Counted from the first letter of the stretch, positions 38,537 through 51,203 are shown. The stretch: 64,000 nucleotides of DNA from Austropuccinia psidii (GCA_023105745.1 JALGQZ010000009.1:34028409-34092408); one strand, 5' to 3'. Notes: generated by a model from the sequence alone, not told the origin. A program made the numbers and translations.

Positions 38537-41500
38537 GCAAGATTAACCATGAGAGCCTTGAATATGCGTCTAAAAGGTATTGGAGGCCATAGTACAGCAG
38601 TTGTTGGACTTGCTGAAAGTACTCTGTTAGCTCTACCATCTGGTTAGGACAGGAAGATTCATTTTTTTTGGTTCCAAAGGTGCAGTTCATATAGTAATTG
38701 GTAGGCCATTTTTAGCTGATAATGCATGAGCCTTAGAGGGATTTTCACATGCCCAAAAGACCACAAACAAAAAATTAATATACAAACATAAATAGAATAA
38801 GTTGATTTACATTATTAAAATAAAAATACAAATATAAATATAAACTAATATACATAATCAAAGATTTTATTATAATTTAAAGATAAAAATACATTAAATT
38901 TGAAAACTGTAAAAACACATTTTAACTTGAAAAAATTAAGTAAAAATGATTATTTAACAAAATTAACCAAAATAAAATGATTTTAGAGAAAGAGTTAAAT
39001 AGATTTTATCATAAATTTTTATCTAAAAAAGATACATATTAAATTTATTTCACCATTGGATTCCTTATGAAAAATTAGGTGGGGTCACCTCTGAGTGAAA
39101 TTTTTGTAACTTGACTCTAAATAAGCTTAAATTAAGTTTTTGCATTTTCTGTATAAAAGTTGAAACTCCTTGAAACCTTAGTGCAATTCACATAACATGT
39201 CATGTTAATCATCAATTTTTGTGTTAAAATTGAGTTGTTGTGTATATTTGAGAAGCTATGAGGAACTGAAGTATTTTCAATTGAATTGTCAAAATGTGGG
39301 CATGTATTACATAAGTGAGCTTTGATTTACATATGAGGTGTCAATTATTACAGTAGTGTACTGTAAAACTCAATTGAATTCCATATGTAAATCGTAAGTA
39401 TGATACATGATGAGGAATTAAAGGAAAAAATAAATTGGAAAGATTAAATTTTGGGGGGAAAAGGAAATCTAGCTCCAAGGGGCAGCCAGACCCCAAAAGT
39501 CCTTGCTGACAGGCGTGGGATCTCAAAATCCATGCAAAGGTTCATCACTTTTTGCCCTGGAATTGAGTCACAGGGTCTGTGACTCAACTGATGATGAGGT
39601 TTTGATACCAACCAGGGTAGTTTTAACTGTTTCCAAGCGGGTAAAATTACCCTTACAAGAAAACAATCTTAGTAAAACCAGATTTAACTGGTTTTTACAT
39701 CTCTTACACTCATTCTGACTTGTTTTGACGGCTCCCAGCCAGGTATTACTATAGTAATGGCTGCTTTAAGGGTCTAAAATGGTCAAAAATAGCAAAAAAT
39801 GGCTAAAACCAGGCCTTTTTTGGTCTAAACCAGGGTTCAATGATTCCATAATTGGCTTTTCTGTTGTCAGAGTGTTTTCCACTACTGAAAAGAGTAAATT
39901 TTTCTTTTTGAGTAAAAAAATTGATGGCTATAAAAGAATGTCCTCTTTGCCCCACTTTTGTCTTCATGTTAGAATCTTTTCCTTTTATAATCAGTTTGAA
40001 CATTGTTAAACCAATAAATAGAAGATTCCAACCACCCTTTTCATATCATTTTAAACCTTTTAACCACGTGAAAAAATCATTATAATCATTTCTACCCCTG
40101 AACCACCCCAAAGGTGGATTAAAGCATCCTTCATCACTGTTAACTTTGTCACTTTGTTTCCAAATTCACTCTGGTCACTTTTGGACGTTTTTTCTCTTTA
40201 AATATCTTTTTGTAGACTTTGTTCTTTAATTAATTGCTTGCAGTTCTTTGCTCAATTGATTACAATTGAAATTTCTCTTGAAGAAATTTCTTTTGTAGGC
40301 TTAAATATCTCCTGTAGAGTATTTTTGGATAAATCTTTATTGTTGGTAAAATAATAAATTCTTATTATATTATGTTTTTATACTTAAAAATCTCATAGCA
40401 AACAAATTGGCATGTTTTCTCTTTGAAAACACTATTTCTTTAAATAATTTTACCTTATACGAATTTAGAGGACAGGAAAAATACTTCATATTTAATCAAA
40501 GTTTCATATCCACACCTTACATAATGGAATTAGACTTGAGCATTCTCAAGATCAAGGAGAGATATTGAGCTATAGATAATCAGATTGTAAAATACTTTGT
40601 ATTCCAATTTGCTCACCTGATGCAAAAGGATGGAATTAAGTATCACCAAAAGGGATGGAATTATGTAACATGGTGAAAGCTTCAGACTGGAAAGATGCAG
40701 ATGAGGATAATTCTAAAATTAAACCAAGAGAGATATCAAATGTTGTCACTTCAAATGACAGGAAAAAATATTAAGTTCTATATCCAAGAAGAATTGAATA
40801 ATCAGAATCAGAGTAATATTCCAAGTCAAGGGAAGAATCTATCAATTAAGTCAATCCCACCTAGCAAAATAAAAACCCTTTTCAACAAATTGAAGTTTTC
40901 AAAACCAATCAAAGTCAACCAACAACATGAAAATCTAGAACCTACAGTGGTAGAAAAGGATAAAGAATATCATAAAGTCAAGAAAATGCTAGCAAAGGCT
41001 GTTGAGAAAATGACAAGGAATAAAAATGAGGTTATTAGTGTTTATTTCCAATTTAAAGGTGCTTTACCAACTATATTAAAAGATAATGCTATACCTTTGA
41101 ATGTGGATGAGGTTCAACCTGTTTCAACCAAATTGAAAACAAATCTTTATCAATAAAATGAACTGAAGGAACACAAATCATATGAAAGAAAACAAATCAT
41201 ATCACCTCAACCCAAACCAAAATTGAACATAAGCTATATTAAAATGGAAGAAACATTCATTGGAAGTGATCAAGGTGAGTCTTTTGAACAAGAAAATGAA
41301 TTTTATGATAGCTTGAATCCTATTTCTCCTAGCTTTTCACCAGTATATGTAAGAGTAGGTTGGGAGGAATATTCTGTTATGACAATAATGAATCTGAACT
41401 TAGACATAAATATTATACCAATGAAAATGGCTTTACACATTGGAATAAGTCCTAATAGAAAGAAATCAAAAGGAAAGTTATAAAATAAACTCAATAAAAG

Positions 41501-42132
41501 GTATATTAACAGAGTTCAGATAGTACTACCTACAGATGAAACAATCTACATGTTATTCATGTTGGTGGGGAATGAAAATCATTTAGTCTTAGGAAAAGAA
41601 TTTTGTGATTATTTTTCCTTGGTTCAGAAATTTAACAAGCTATTTGAAGAGGAAAAGAAGGATGAAGATCATCAGTTCAATGTAAATAGGTGCAAGCTAA
41701 TGGAAACAAATTATGAAGAATTATTAATAAAAGATGAAAGAAAAGCTAATTTAATCAAGGACTTAGCTGAAAATATTGGAGAATCCTGGACCAATATAGA
41801 GAATTTACCTGAAGAGAATGGTGGAGATAATCAGAATCAGCTCACAGAATAAAAAACATATACTAGAATTATTAAATGGTTTTTTAATTTTAAAGACCAA
41901 AGCCAGAAGCAAAACGTTTAGCCCAAAATATAAAGCTAAATAATCCTGATTACTTTAATAATAAGTACACTTACCCTGAAGAAATTCCAAATACTCAATC
42001 TCAATATCAGAATGATACTACAGATTATCCAACGCCAATCATTGAGGAAAAGAAGATTACTAGAAATAGAAGGGTCAAGCAATTTACTAAAAATGGTCAA
42101 AAATATAATTTTATATCTGTGAATAAGTAAGG
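38537..42132 (+). pseudogene. Element C interior: retropepsin-like relics, split by solo LTR B3
   Basis: Segment 38537-38724 reads NMRLKGIGGHSTAVVG, then after a shift GRPFLADN; it resumes after B3 at 40527 (IRLEHSQDQGEILSY, CIPICSPDAKGWN). This is the C-terminal half of a retropepsin-like fold (hydrophobic-Gly-Arg-Pro-Phe-Leu). A second relic follows: frames 40695-41156, 41223-41483 (VGWEEYSVMTIMNLNLDINI, where the catalytic D-[ST]-G should be) and 41550-41852 (NHLVLGKEFCDYFS). A last open stretch 41899-42129 ends KYNFISVNK. Stops and shifts separate the parts. No RT follows. Confidence 0.6.
38725..40521 (+). repeat. Solo LTR B3 (family B)
   Basis: A 1797-base family-B LTR with TAATG on both sides (38720-38724 and 40522-40526) and no interior. 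The family start TGTGAGCC is CATGAGCC here. TATA box GCTATAAAAG near 39928. The flanks join into one protease-like frame, so it is a recombined insertion inside element C. Confidence 0.88.
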
Positions 42133-44880
42133 AAGAATTTTATTTTTTTTTATTTTTTTTTGATTATTTGATTTTTTAAAGATTCTTTTTCCTCAATAAA
42201 TCAAAAAAAAGGAAAAGCGCTGCTAAGTGCTTTTGGGATTACTAAAACTAGGATGCTATACAAAAAATAGAATAAAATAAATAAATAAAACTGTGTATTA
42301 GTAAAGATATATTCAATTAGATTTGAGTATTAAGAATAAAAAAGGATTACATACTTTACTATTTGGCAAAAATATAATGGTGGAGTTTCTTACTGCTCAG
42401 CCAATCTTACAGCAGCACTTTTTTTAAGAAAAATATATATATATAATATAAAAATTAATTAATAATAATAAAAACATATATAAAGAAAACTTGAAATTAG
42501 TTAATCGTATGCCTCCACCAATGTAAGCATGATTGCACCAAGTTTTCATGATTTGGTGCTCTTGTTGAAATTAAAAATAATTTGGTGTGCGATTAACATA
42601 AAAGTTTCCCATTTGAGAATGTAATTTGTTCATTTCACCATCAAAAAGGCGGAAATAATAGCTAAAATTCGCTCATAGTGATTGAATCAAGGGAGGAGTA
42701 GTAATATTGTCCAAAAAAGGGTTTTTGCTGTCTGACTCTGGTGTGGTGGGTTGAGTGTTTCTCGAGAGAGCTGGAGGAAAGCTTGGTGAAAGGCCAACAT
42801 TGCTAACTTTAGGATTGATTGGAGTTGGATCTTCATGTTTGGAGCAAGTGTATAAATTGAAGGTAGGTAGCCCACGAGAAGGAATCATGAAGCTATAATT
42901 GATGGAGTCAAGAGATATAGTGCCTTCTTGGTCACCATCAGCAATAGGTTGGATTTCCAATTTAAATTGCATAATAATGTTTAAAAATAATAATAATAAT
43001 ATAATATAATGAAGAAAATATCTATTAAGATTACAAAAAACAAAAAAAGAAATATAAAGGTAGAGAAACAAAGCTGGGGTAGTGAAGAAACAATTGACTA
43101 TTTATAAACCCACCTACCTTGACGCGAATCAACATCAGACAATCTTAGAAAATTGAAAAAAAGAATAGTAATCAGCACAATACAAGCAAAAGAATAAGTC
43201 ACCCCATATTTTTTTAGTTCCCACATACAATTCAAGAAATTAACTGTAATTTGAGTTTCTATTGCAACACATAGAAAAAAAACTGGTTAATTAAAGAAAT
43301 TAAACTAAAAAAAGGGGTCATAAAGCAACGGAAACTAAGAATAAAAAAGATAAGTAGAAAAATAACTAACCCCAAAATTCAAAAGTTGGTGGTGCTGTTG
43401 GGATTTGGACTTAAAATTTTAGGTGGCGCTGAGGTTATCAATGCCAGATTGAAAGTTTATTTCCTAGAGAAATGAATAAGATAGAAAGGAAAATTAATTA
43501 GAATATTTATGAAAAAAAAAAGAAAAAAAAAATAGAAAAGCACTCACTAGCATACATCAGTGGCATTGAAGATCACTGATTGGCAGTGAGATGGAGATAG
43601 CGGAGAATTCAGATAAAAAAACAAATATAGTAAATAATCATGAATTACCTGTAAAGGAAAGCCACAGATGGTGGCAAAGAAGATTGGGATTAATTGTTGC
43701 AGTATACCCACGGGTTATCAGCCACCACTGCATCAACCCCTTCCATCCAAAAAATTACCTATGAAAAAAAAACCATTGTGAATCAATTTTTTTATATATA
43801 TTAAATATTTGAATAATGTCTCTTTTTTTAAAAAATAAAAGAAAACTCAATGTACAATGACAGAGGATCAAAGAAAATTCTGTAGCAGCTCAGCGCTGCT
43901 CATCTAGATATACAATTGCAAAAACAAATTAGAATATTAGCAATAAAAGGAATCTCAGTCCGCGACTAAATAAAAGAACAGATGCTGCAGTAGTGCAGCA
44001 ATTCTCAGTAGATTCCTTCTATATTATTTTATTTTCCTTTTACAATGCTTGGATTGTAAAAAATTGTGAACAAATTATTTTTTTTTCAAAAAAAAGAAAA
44101 TATTTGAAATTAATAATTAAAAATAAAAAAGAAAACTTACTAAAATAATAAAAGCATAACATTAAAAAAAAGTTTTAATAAAATAAAATATATTATAATA
44201 GAAAAACACACCGTGCGACCTTAGAATTTTAAGAAATTCTACAGTAATGCAGCTATTCTCCACAAAGATTTGTTTGATTTTAGTTTCTCCTTGCAATGCT
44301 ATGACTGTAAAATATGTAAAAAAAACATTATAATTAGTTGTTTTTATTATTAAATGATTGGATTATCTTTTTTAAAAAAAAGAGAGTAAACTCACAATAA
44401 AGTAAAATAAATGAATAAATATATATATATATTTGAGCAAAACAACTTGTGCGCGATGCAGAAAAGAAACAGTAGCTGCAGTGGCGCATCAATGTGGAGC
44501 TTATTTTTTTTATTTTATTTTTGGTACTATGATAAATGTGAATTTCTTTTATTGTTTTTTTTAATTTATTTATTTATAATAAAACATTATTGAATAGATA
44601 TAAAATAATAATAAAAATCATAATATCAAAGTAAAAAGACAGATATTATCAAAAAGAATAAAATAAAAAAACAAACTAAAACATAAGAAAGTGAAAAGAA
44701 TAAATATATAAAGATAAAATTTCATTTTAATATTTTGCTTCTCTTCCATGATATGAAGAATGAAGTATAAATTTCATTTTTGTTTAGTCATTTAACCATT
44801 ATTTTTATCTGGACATAATAAATAAAAACTATCATTAATAAAAAAAGGAGGATAAGGTGTTCAATCATTATCTTAAATTA
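42133..44880. other. Element C interior, AT-rich with exon-like islands on the minus strand
   Basis: No + strand gene seen. On the minus strand, short GC-richer islands alternate with A/T-rich gaps. Some are bounded by splice-like sites, for example 43785-43635 (TTTCATAG/ ... TTTACAG/GTAATT) and 43560 (GCTA/GTGAGT). The clearest reading is the end of the 42673-43071 frame: from its internal Met it is about 100 residues, Pro/Ser/Thr-rich, with GLPTFNLYTC and LSPSFPPALSR. Function unknown. It may be a decayed captured gene or chance. Confidence 0.35.
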
Positions 44881-44913
44881 TAGCATGTTTTCATTACTCT
44901 AAAAACTAAAAAT

Positions 44914-45081
44914 AAGGTCCTGAGTATGACCTTACACTGCCTAATAAACATAATTTATACTAATCTCAGTCTCAGGACTAAATCAAAGGTCCTGAGTATG
45001 ACCTTAAACTGGCACATCAATATATTTCATCTTCATTATAACCTCAGGACTAAATCCAAGGTCCTGGATAAGACCTTAAAC
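44914..45081. repeat. Three ~72-base repeats with alternating hairpins
   Basis: AAGGTCCTG[AG][GA]TA..GACCTT occurs at 44914, 44986 and about 45058. CTCAGGAC at 44971 and 45043 pairs with the GTCCTGAG that follows. Each unit can form either AAGGTC/GACCTT or CTCAGGAC/GTCCTGAG stems. It lies in the 3' noncoding part of element C. Confidence 0.75.
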
Positions 45082-45199
45082 TGTGCCAATATTTTCTATT
45101 TCTTGCTTTTAACAATTTTCATGTTTATTACCTTTTTATGGAAAGTCTTGGGAAATAATTAGATTAGTTAAAAATTATTAGTAGTTAAAAAAATCAAAT

Positions 45200-45741
45200 G
45201 GAGAGGGGAATTGTCCCTCAAGAAGTAATAATGATATTATTACAAAAAATAAGGGGTGGTACTTATTTCTTCTCATCAGTCCTTATGATGTCAAGTTTTT
45301 GGGGGAAATTGGCCCTTCAATAAATTTTATTCTTGTGTCTTTGTTTGTGTATTTAGTTGGGAAAATTTCATTATTAAATTTCATACATGTATTATTATTA
45401 TACACATATTTTGAATACAGAGTAAAAACAATAATTATGTAGAAAGTATTTTTTTTATTAAATGGGGAGGGAATGAATCCTTAATCACTAAATAAAATAT
45501 AAAAAAAATAAAAATTCAAGCCTGATACCTGAAACAAGACAAAATGGAGATTCAAAATCAATATAAACAGCCAAGAATGAAATGTTTCATGGGAATTCTC
45601 TTAAGTATTACAGGATTTTCTTATTTGTTGTCATTTTGGAAGGATGAAGATGTGAATTAAGGAAGAAAAATGGTAAAGAAAGGGATTTGTCCCTAAAACA
45701 GCACTGGACATGCTGGGGACAGAATTAAATGGAGAGGGGGA
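45200..45741 (+). promoter_or_regulatory. C polypurine tract and PPT-like upstream copies
   Basis: The PPT GGAGAGGGGGA (45731-45741) adjoins the 3' LTR. Similar units occur at 45200 (GGAGAGGGGAATTGTCCCT), 45301 (GGGGGAAATTGGCCCTT), 45464 (GGGGAGGGAATGAATCC) and 45680 (AAGGGATTTGTCCCT). Three of them can fold as small hairpins. No gene in this stretch. Confidence 0.6.
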
Positions 45742-47878
45742 TGTGGTATACCTATACCAGCTTAGTTTAATGGACCAATATAAAAAAAAGGAATAAATAT
45801 CATAATCAAAAGAGCATGATTGTGTAACCTTAAATACTCATATTCTATAAAAAACACAAAAATAAACAAGTCAAGTCATTATTTTACTGATTTAATGAAC
45901 ATTCGAATTCAAGAAAAGAAAAACCCTGTTATTTAATTTTTGGATCCTAATTTTTTTCAATTTTAATAAATAATAATAATAATATAAATTATGAGACCTG
46001 TATTATTGTAGTATTACATGGGAATTAATTTCTCTTATTGGTGGAAATTTTGCAGTTGTGGTTGGTTTAATTCAAAATATCTTTTGGAAGCCTTATTTAG
46101 TTGCTTTTGTTAAGAAGAGTATTGGGATGAGCTCTATTTGAATTAAAAAAACTTATTATTATTCTGAGTTAGTGAAGGTACATTTATTTTATTTTGATGT
46201 CAGTCTATTTTTTGATATAGAATAGTAGTAGTGTGGATTATTTTAAGTATCTATTGAGCTGATGATACTGGAAGGGAATTGCTTTAAACTTTAATTTTGT
46301 AAATTATTGAGTTGATAGTAGTTTTGATTATTACTAAAAAATATATAATTAATGATGTTTAGTGTAAAGGGTGACAAGAGTGACGAGTGGAGTGAATGTA
46401 TAAAACCTTATCTTGGTAGTAGTAAATTAACTATGGGCTTATAGAATGCTTAGCAATCCAAGGTACATTGAAGAGGAGCTAGTATTCATATGCATATGCA
46501 TGAAACAGTTTGTGAAAACCCTAAACCCTAACCTTATTCCCCCTAAAGAATATAAATAGTCAAACTTTTTTCCTCTCCAGACTTTTTCCCATCTGGAAAT
46601 TGTAACTCCTACTTATTTTTTCCAAATCCCTTATCTGATAGGTTAAATTAGAAATCTGTTTGATAAAGTAAGCTTATTAATTGAGGTTCATTGTTGACAT
46701 AGATCAAGAGAACCAATAGTGTGAAAAGATTTTAATTCATCCCTCACTAGCAGGCAGACTAGTAATCATAATAATTAGGATCTTAATACTTGAATCTCAA
46801 GAGTAAGGCATCTCTGGAGTTTAGTGATCAAACCTTAAAAGCAATTTTAGAGATTTTTAAAATTAAACCATCACTTTCAAGTAATTTTTCCATATTTTAA
46901 AATAAAGCCTGAATTTTTTGAGGTAATTTTACTACTTTTAAGCTAAAGTAGAACCCCTTAAACCAATTCAATTTCATCAAGATACATATACAACTAAAGA
47001 AAATACATCAACAACCTCAACAAAATTTTTCAACATAATAAACAACATCTTTACATCCCTATTCACATTCATCACCTATCCATTCAGAAGCTATAAGAAA
47101 AAATTTTCACATTATACTGAGAATATATTTCTTTCAGTCATAAACTATCACCAAATTAATTAATCTACATTAAATTCATACTACTCCTATTCTACCATCA
47201 ATATTCAAAACCAACAGCTTACCATTATATAGATCAAATATTTTGTTGAAAGAATAAGCTATAAATTCATTAGTATTTTTTATAACCTCACAAAACATCT
47301 CACATATTATATTATATTGGCTGAATTTTTTAAGTAATAAATATAGCTCAAAACCCAGTCAATTTAACTTCTTTTACATGAATATATTTCAAGTTATTTT
47401 TCCCTTGATAATCATATACTGTTATAAGTGATATCAAGTGCTCTTTATTTCTCTCTCATATCATAGCTTTATGTACTATTTCACTTAAAAAAACATAAAA
47501 TATATATGTATAAGAGTTTTGTTTGGATTTTTTAATAGTAAGAAGTGTGTTCTTCTTTCTTTTTTATTTCATTTATTATCTTTTGTCAAATTATTTTGGT
47601 GTAATCCAAGCAGATTTTCTGGAAGTTTTAAAAAGTATTTATTTTTTAAGGTTTTAACTAACCATTGTTTTAAGTAGAGAAAACTCTGATGAGAGATTGT
47701 TGAGTCTAATATTTTCTGATCAAGCCACTATCAATAATGAAATTTATTTGGTGAACTCACTAAAGATAACTCAGAAGATTAGGAAGGGTAGTCTAGATTA
47801 TTCTAGCACACGAGCAGAGCAAGGGTTACAAGTCTCAAATAGCAATTCAGAGCTTTTTTCTTGTAATTTCCCCTTCCA
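45742..47878 (+). repeat. C 3' LTR with promoter signals
   Basis: A 2137-base LTR from TGTGGTATACC to CCCTTCCA, followed by GGTAC. A telomere-like box AACCCTAAACCCTAACC (46517-46533) sits 18 bases before TATAAATAG (46551-46559), a likely core promoter. Open frames inside (e.g. 47697-47930) run through the LTR end into host sequence and are probably chance. Confidence 0.88.
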
Positions 47879-49080
47879 GGTACTGCATCAATTTATCCCA
47901 CATGCAGAGGAGTTCCCACAGTACTTCTAAGGAGAGGCTAATTACAAACACCCAACGCTCCACGCCCACCATTATCATCTGTTCACCTTGCTTGATCACC
48001 AACTGGCAATCAGAAATATCAAAGCATGCTCAGGCTGGAGGACTGCAAGCCAACACCTACCATGGCCCCACTTGTCACTCATTATCTGAGGCAGACATCT
48101 TAAGATTTGATATTTTCATCACTCATTACAATACTCTCACCCAATAATTCAAACAAACAAATCCCTCTACATCATACATTTTAAAATTCAATTGGCATTG
48201 TATAATTTTGGATGAAGCACAGTGATTTCCTATTATGTCCAATAACGCTTCCCCCATCTTATAGCTATATTTGCTCTGAATACACTGCCACACACTGTTC
48301 CATTAATAGCCTCCTATCATCCCATAGAATATGTTTAACGGGCACACCCATTCAAAACACCATTTATGACCTTTTGGGCATCATATCATTCATCACCCAA
48401 CCCCGGAGCTCAGATCAAGATAACTGGTCACCATTCATCCTGAATAGTCTTTCCAAAGGTAGCAATAATATTTTGCATTTGGCATTATGCCGCACCAAAA
48501 CATCCCAGCTCAAATCCCTTCCCACTATTAGCCATCACTGTGAACTGCTCCCACTCAACCCAACAATGCAGAAAGAATATTCTGCATTATACAAAGAATT
48601 CCTATTATCCAAAACAGAAGGATCAGAGGAATTTTCAGAAGTATTAATAAGCTGAAAATATGTTGTAGCCATCATATAATTCTTAACACAATGGCAGATA
48701 CAGATTTGGAAGACCATGGGGGCAGGAGCACTCAGGATAACTCCTCAACAATAACCCAAACTATTGTGGATGTGGAAACATGCATGATGAGTAGTAAAAT
48801 TGCATACCTCCTCAAAAGCTAGCTGAAGGACAAAGAGTCAAAATGTGGTCCATGAAAATCAATTATTTACTCCCAATGGACCCAATTTCTTGATTTGTGA
48901 TTAATTTATAATATGCATCCTTTCCCAATTACATCAATCTGACAACATTGTTTTGGTAGAATTGGTATTGTCCCAGCCCATCACTCTATCCTTTCAGCAC
49001 AAATTGATGGAAAAATTAAAGCAAGAGGAAAGGAGAAAGCCCTTCAAAAATTCTTCAATAATTCTGAATGTGAGGTACTC
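47879..49080 (+). pseudogene. SNF2/RAD5-like helicase relic, piece 2 (motifs II-III and start of C-lobe)
   Basis: Continues from 18584. It reads TPTIIICSPCLITNWQSEI (motif Ia region), WHCIILDEA (motif II), RICLTGTPIQNTIYDLLG (motif III) and, after shifts, KSIIYSQWTQFLDL and AQIDGKIKARGKEKALQKFF of the C-terminal lobe. A 43-base segment (48222-48264, GTGATT...TATAG) interrupts motif II after Asp-Glu-Ala; removing it gives DEAHYI, so it is probably an intron. A 41-base segment near 47886-47926 also interrupts the frame without clean splice sites. Several stops and shifts after 48650 mark it as dead. It ends in the TACTC target-site copy of B5. Confidence 0.82.
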
Positions 49081-49365
49081 TGTGAGCCTTAGAGGTATTT
49101 TCACATACCCAAAAGACCACAAATAACAAAATAAGATATAAATATAAATAAAATAAATTTATTTATATTATCAAAATGAAAATTAAAATATAAATAAAGA
49201 TTTATATATAAAAACAAGAATTTAATTATAATTTCAAATAAAAATTAAATTTAATTTTAAAATTGTGAAAATGCATTTTTACTCAAAAAAATTAAGTAAA
49301 AATGAATGCTTAATGAAATCAATGAAATTAGAATACTTTTGGTAAAATGTTGCATAAAATATATT

Positions 49366-51203
49366 TGTGAGCCTTAGAGGTAATTTCATATACCCAAAAG
49401 ACCACAAATATAAAAAAATAACATATTAATATAAATAAAATAAATTTATTTATATTATTAAAATAAAAATAAAAAATATAAATATAAAATTATATTAAAA
49501 AAAAAAATTAATTATAATTTAAAAATAAAATTACTTTAAATTTTGTAAATATAAAATTACATTTATACTTGAAAAATTTAAGTAAAAATGAAATTTTAAC
49601 AAAATTGTGAAAAAATAAATAAATTTGGAAAAAAGTTAAATAAAATTTATTATAACTTTTTATCCAATAAATAAACATATAAATTTTATTTCACCATTGG
49701 ATTCCTCATAAAAAATCAGGTGGGGTCACCTCTGGGTGAAATTTTTGTAACTCAACTCTAAATAAGCTTAAATTAAGTTTTTAGTATTTTCAATACAAAA
49801 GTTGAAAATCCTCAAAACCTTAATTTAATTCACACCACATGTGGTGTTAACCATCAATTTTTGTGTTAAAATTGAGGTGTTGTGTTTAGTTTAGAAGTTA
49901 TGAGGAATTGAAGTATTTTCAATTGAATTCAATTGAAATGTCAAAATGTGCGCGTGTATTACATAAGTGAACTTTGATTTACATATGAGGTGTCAATTAT
50001 TACTGTATTGTACTGTACAATTGAATTGAATTACATATGTAAATTATAAGTATAATACATGATGAGGAATTAAAGGAAAAATAAATTGGAAAGATTAAAT
50101 TTGGGGGGGAAAAGGAACTCCAGCTCTAAGGGGGAGCTAGACCCCCAAAATCCTTGCTGACAGGCGTGGGATGTCAAAATTCACGCAAAAGTTCATCACT
50201 TTTGGCCTGGAATTGAGTTACAGGGTCTGTGGACTCAATTGATGATGAGGTTTTGATACCAACTGGGGTAGTTTTAGCTGTTGCCAAGAGGGTAAAACTA
50301 CCCTTAAGATAAAGCAATCATAATAAAAACAGTTTTAACTGGTTTCTACGCCTCTGACACACATTATGACGTGTTTTGAAGGCTCTAGGCCTGGTATTGC
50401 TATAGTAATGGCTGATTTAAGGGTCTAAAATGGCTAAAAATGGCTAAAAATGGCTTAAACCAGCCCTTTTTGGTCTAAACCAGGGTTCAATGATGCCATA
50501 ATTGGCTTTTCTGTTGTCAGACTGTTTTTCACGACTGACAAGAGTAAATTTTACTTTTGGAGTAAGAGAATTGATGGCTATAAAAGAATGTCTTCTTTGC
50601 CCCACTTTTCTCTTCATGTTAGAATCTTTTCCTTTTATTAATTAGTTTAAAACTGTTAAACCAATCAATCAAAGATTCCAACCACCACTTTTAAATCATT
50701 TTAATCCTTTTAACCACGTGAAAAAATCATTATAATCATTGTTTGTAACTCTTATAATCATTTTTACCCCTGAACCACCCCAAAAGTGAATTAAAGCATC
50801 TTTCATCACTGTTAACTTTGTCACTTTGTTTCCAAATTCACTCTGGTCACTTTTGGGCGTGTTTTCTCTTTAATATTCTTTTTAAAGACTTTGTTCTTTA
50901 ATTAATTGCTTGCAGTTCTTTGCTCAATTAATTCCAATTGAAATTGCTCTTGAAGAAATTTCTTTTGTAGCCTTAAAATATCTCTTGTAGAGTATTTTTT
51001 GGATAAATTTTTATTGTTGGTAAAACAATAAATTTTTATAATATTATTGTTTTATACTAATAAAGTTATAAATAATAAAATTGGCGTGTTTTTTCTTAAA
51101 AATAATATTTCATACTATTTTTAATTGATTTTTACCATATACAAATTTTGAGGACAGGAAAAGTACTTGATTTTTAATCAAAGTTTCATATCCACACCTT
51201 ACA
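49366..51203 (+). repeat. B4 5' LTR with TATA box
   Basis: TGTGAGCCTTAGAGG to ACACCTTACA. TATAAAAG at 50579-50586 is conserved in most B LTR copies here, so transcription probably starts near 50610. Three tandem AAAAATGGCT units lie about 130 bases upstream of it (near 50430). Confidence 0.94.

Larger units (their letters stand above)
18585..47878 (+). mobile_element. Element C: LTR element without visible reverse transcriptase, carrying nested insertions
   Basis: LTRs start TGTGGTATACC and end CCTTCCA, flanked by GGTAC. A 12-base PPT (GGAGAGGGGGA) precedes the 3' LTR. The interior is 38537-45741 minus solo LTR B3, and holds protease-like relics but no RT, RNase H or integrase that I can find. 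The 5' interior was lost in a deletion that joined the C LTR to B2. The family is unlike A, B, D and E in LTR sequence. Confidence 0.82.

Noticed and set aside
42498..42600. Inverted repeat GTTAATCG / CGATTAAC as terminal repeats of a small DNA transposon
   Set aside because: Only 8 bases match and no target-site duplication flanks the pair.
44400..44640. Possible origin of replication or centromere-like AT-rich array
   Set aside because: AT-richness is general in this window and no defined consensus or satellite repeat is present.
46517..46533. Interstitial telomere repeat
   Set aside because: Only two and a half units, within an LTR and before a TATA box; better seen as a promoter motif.
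47697..47930. Open frame of 77 codons at the end of the C 3' LTR
   Set aside because: Runs through the LTR end into SNF2 sequence out of its frame; no similarity recognised.
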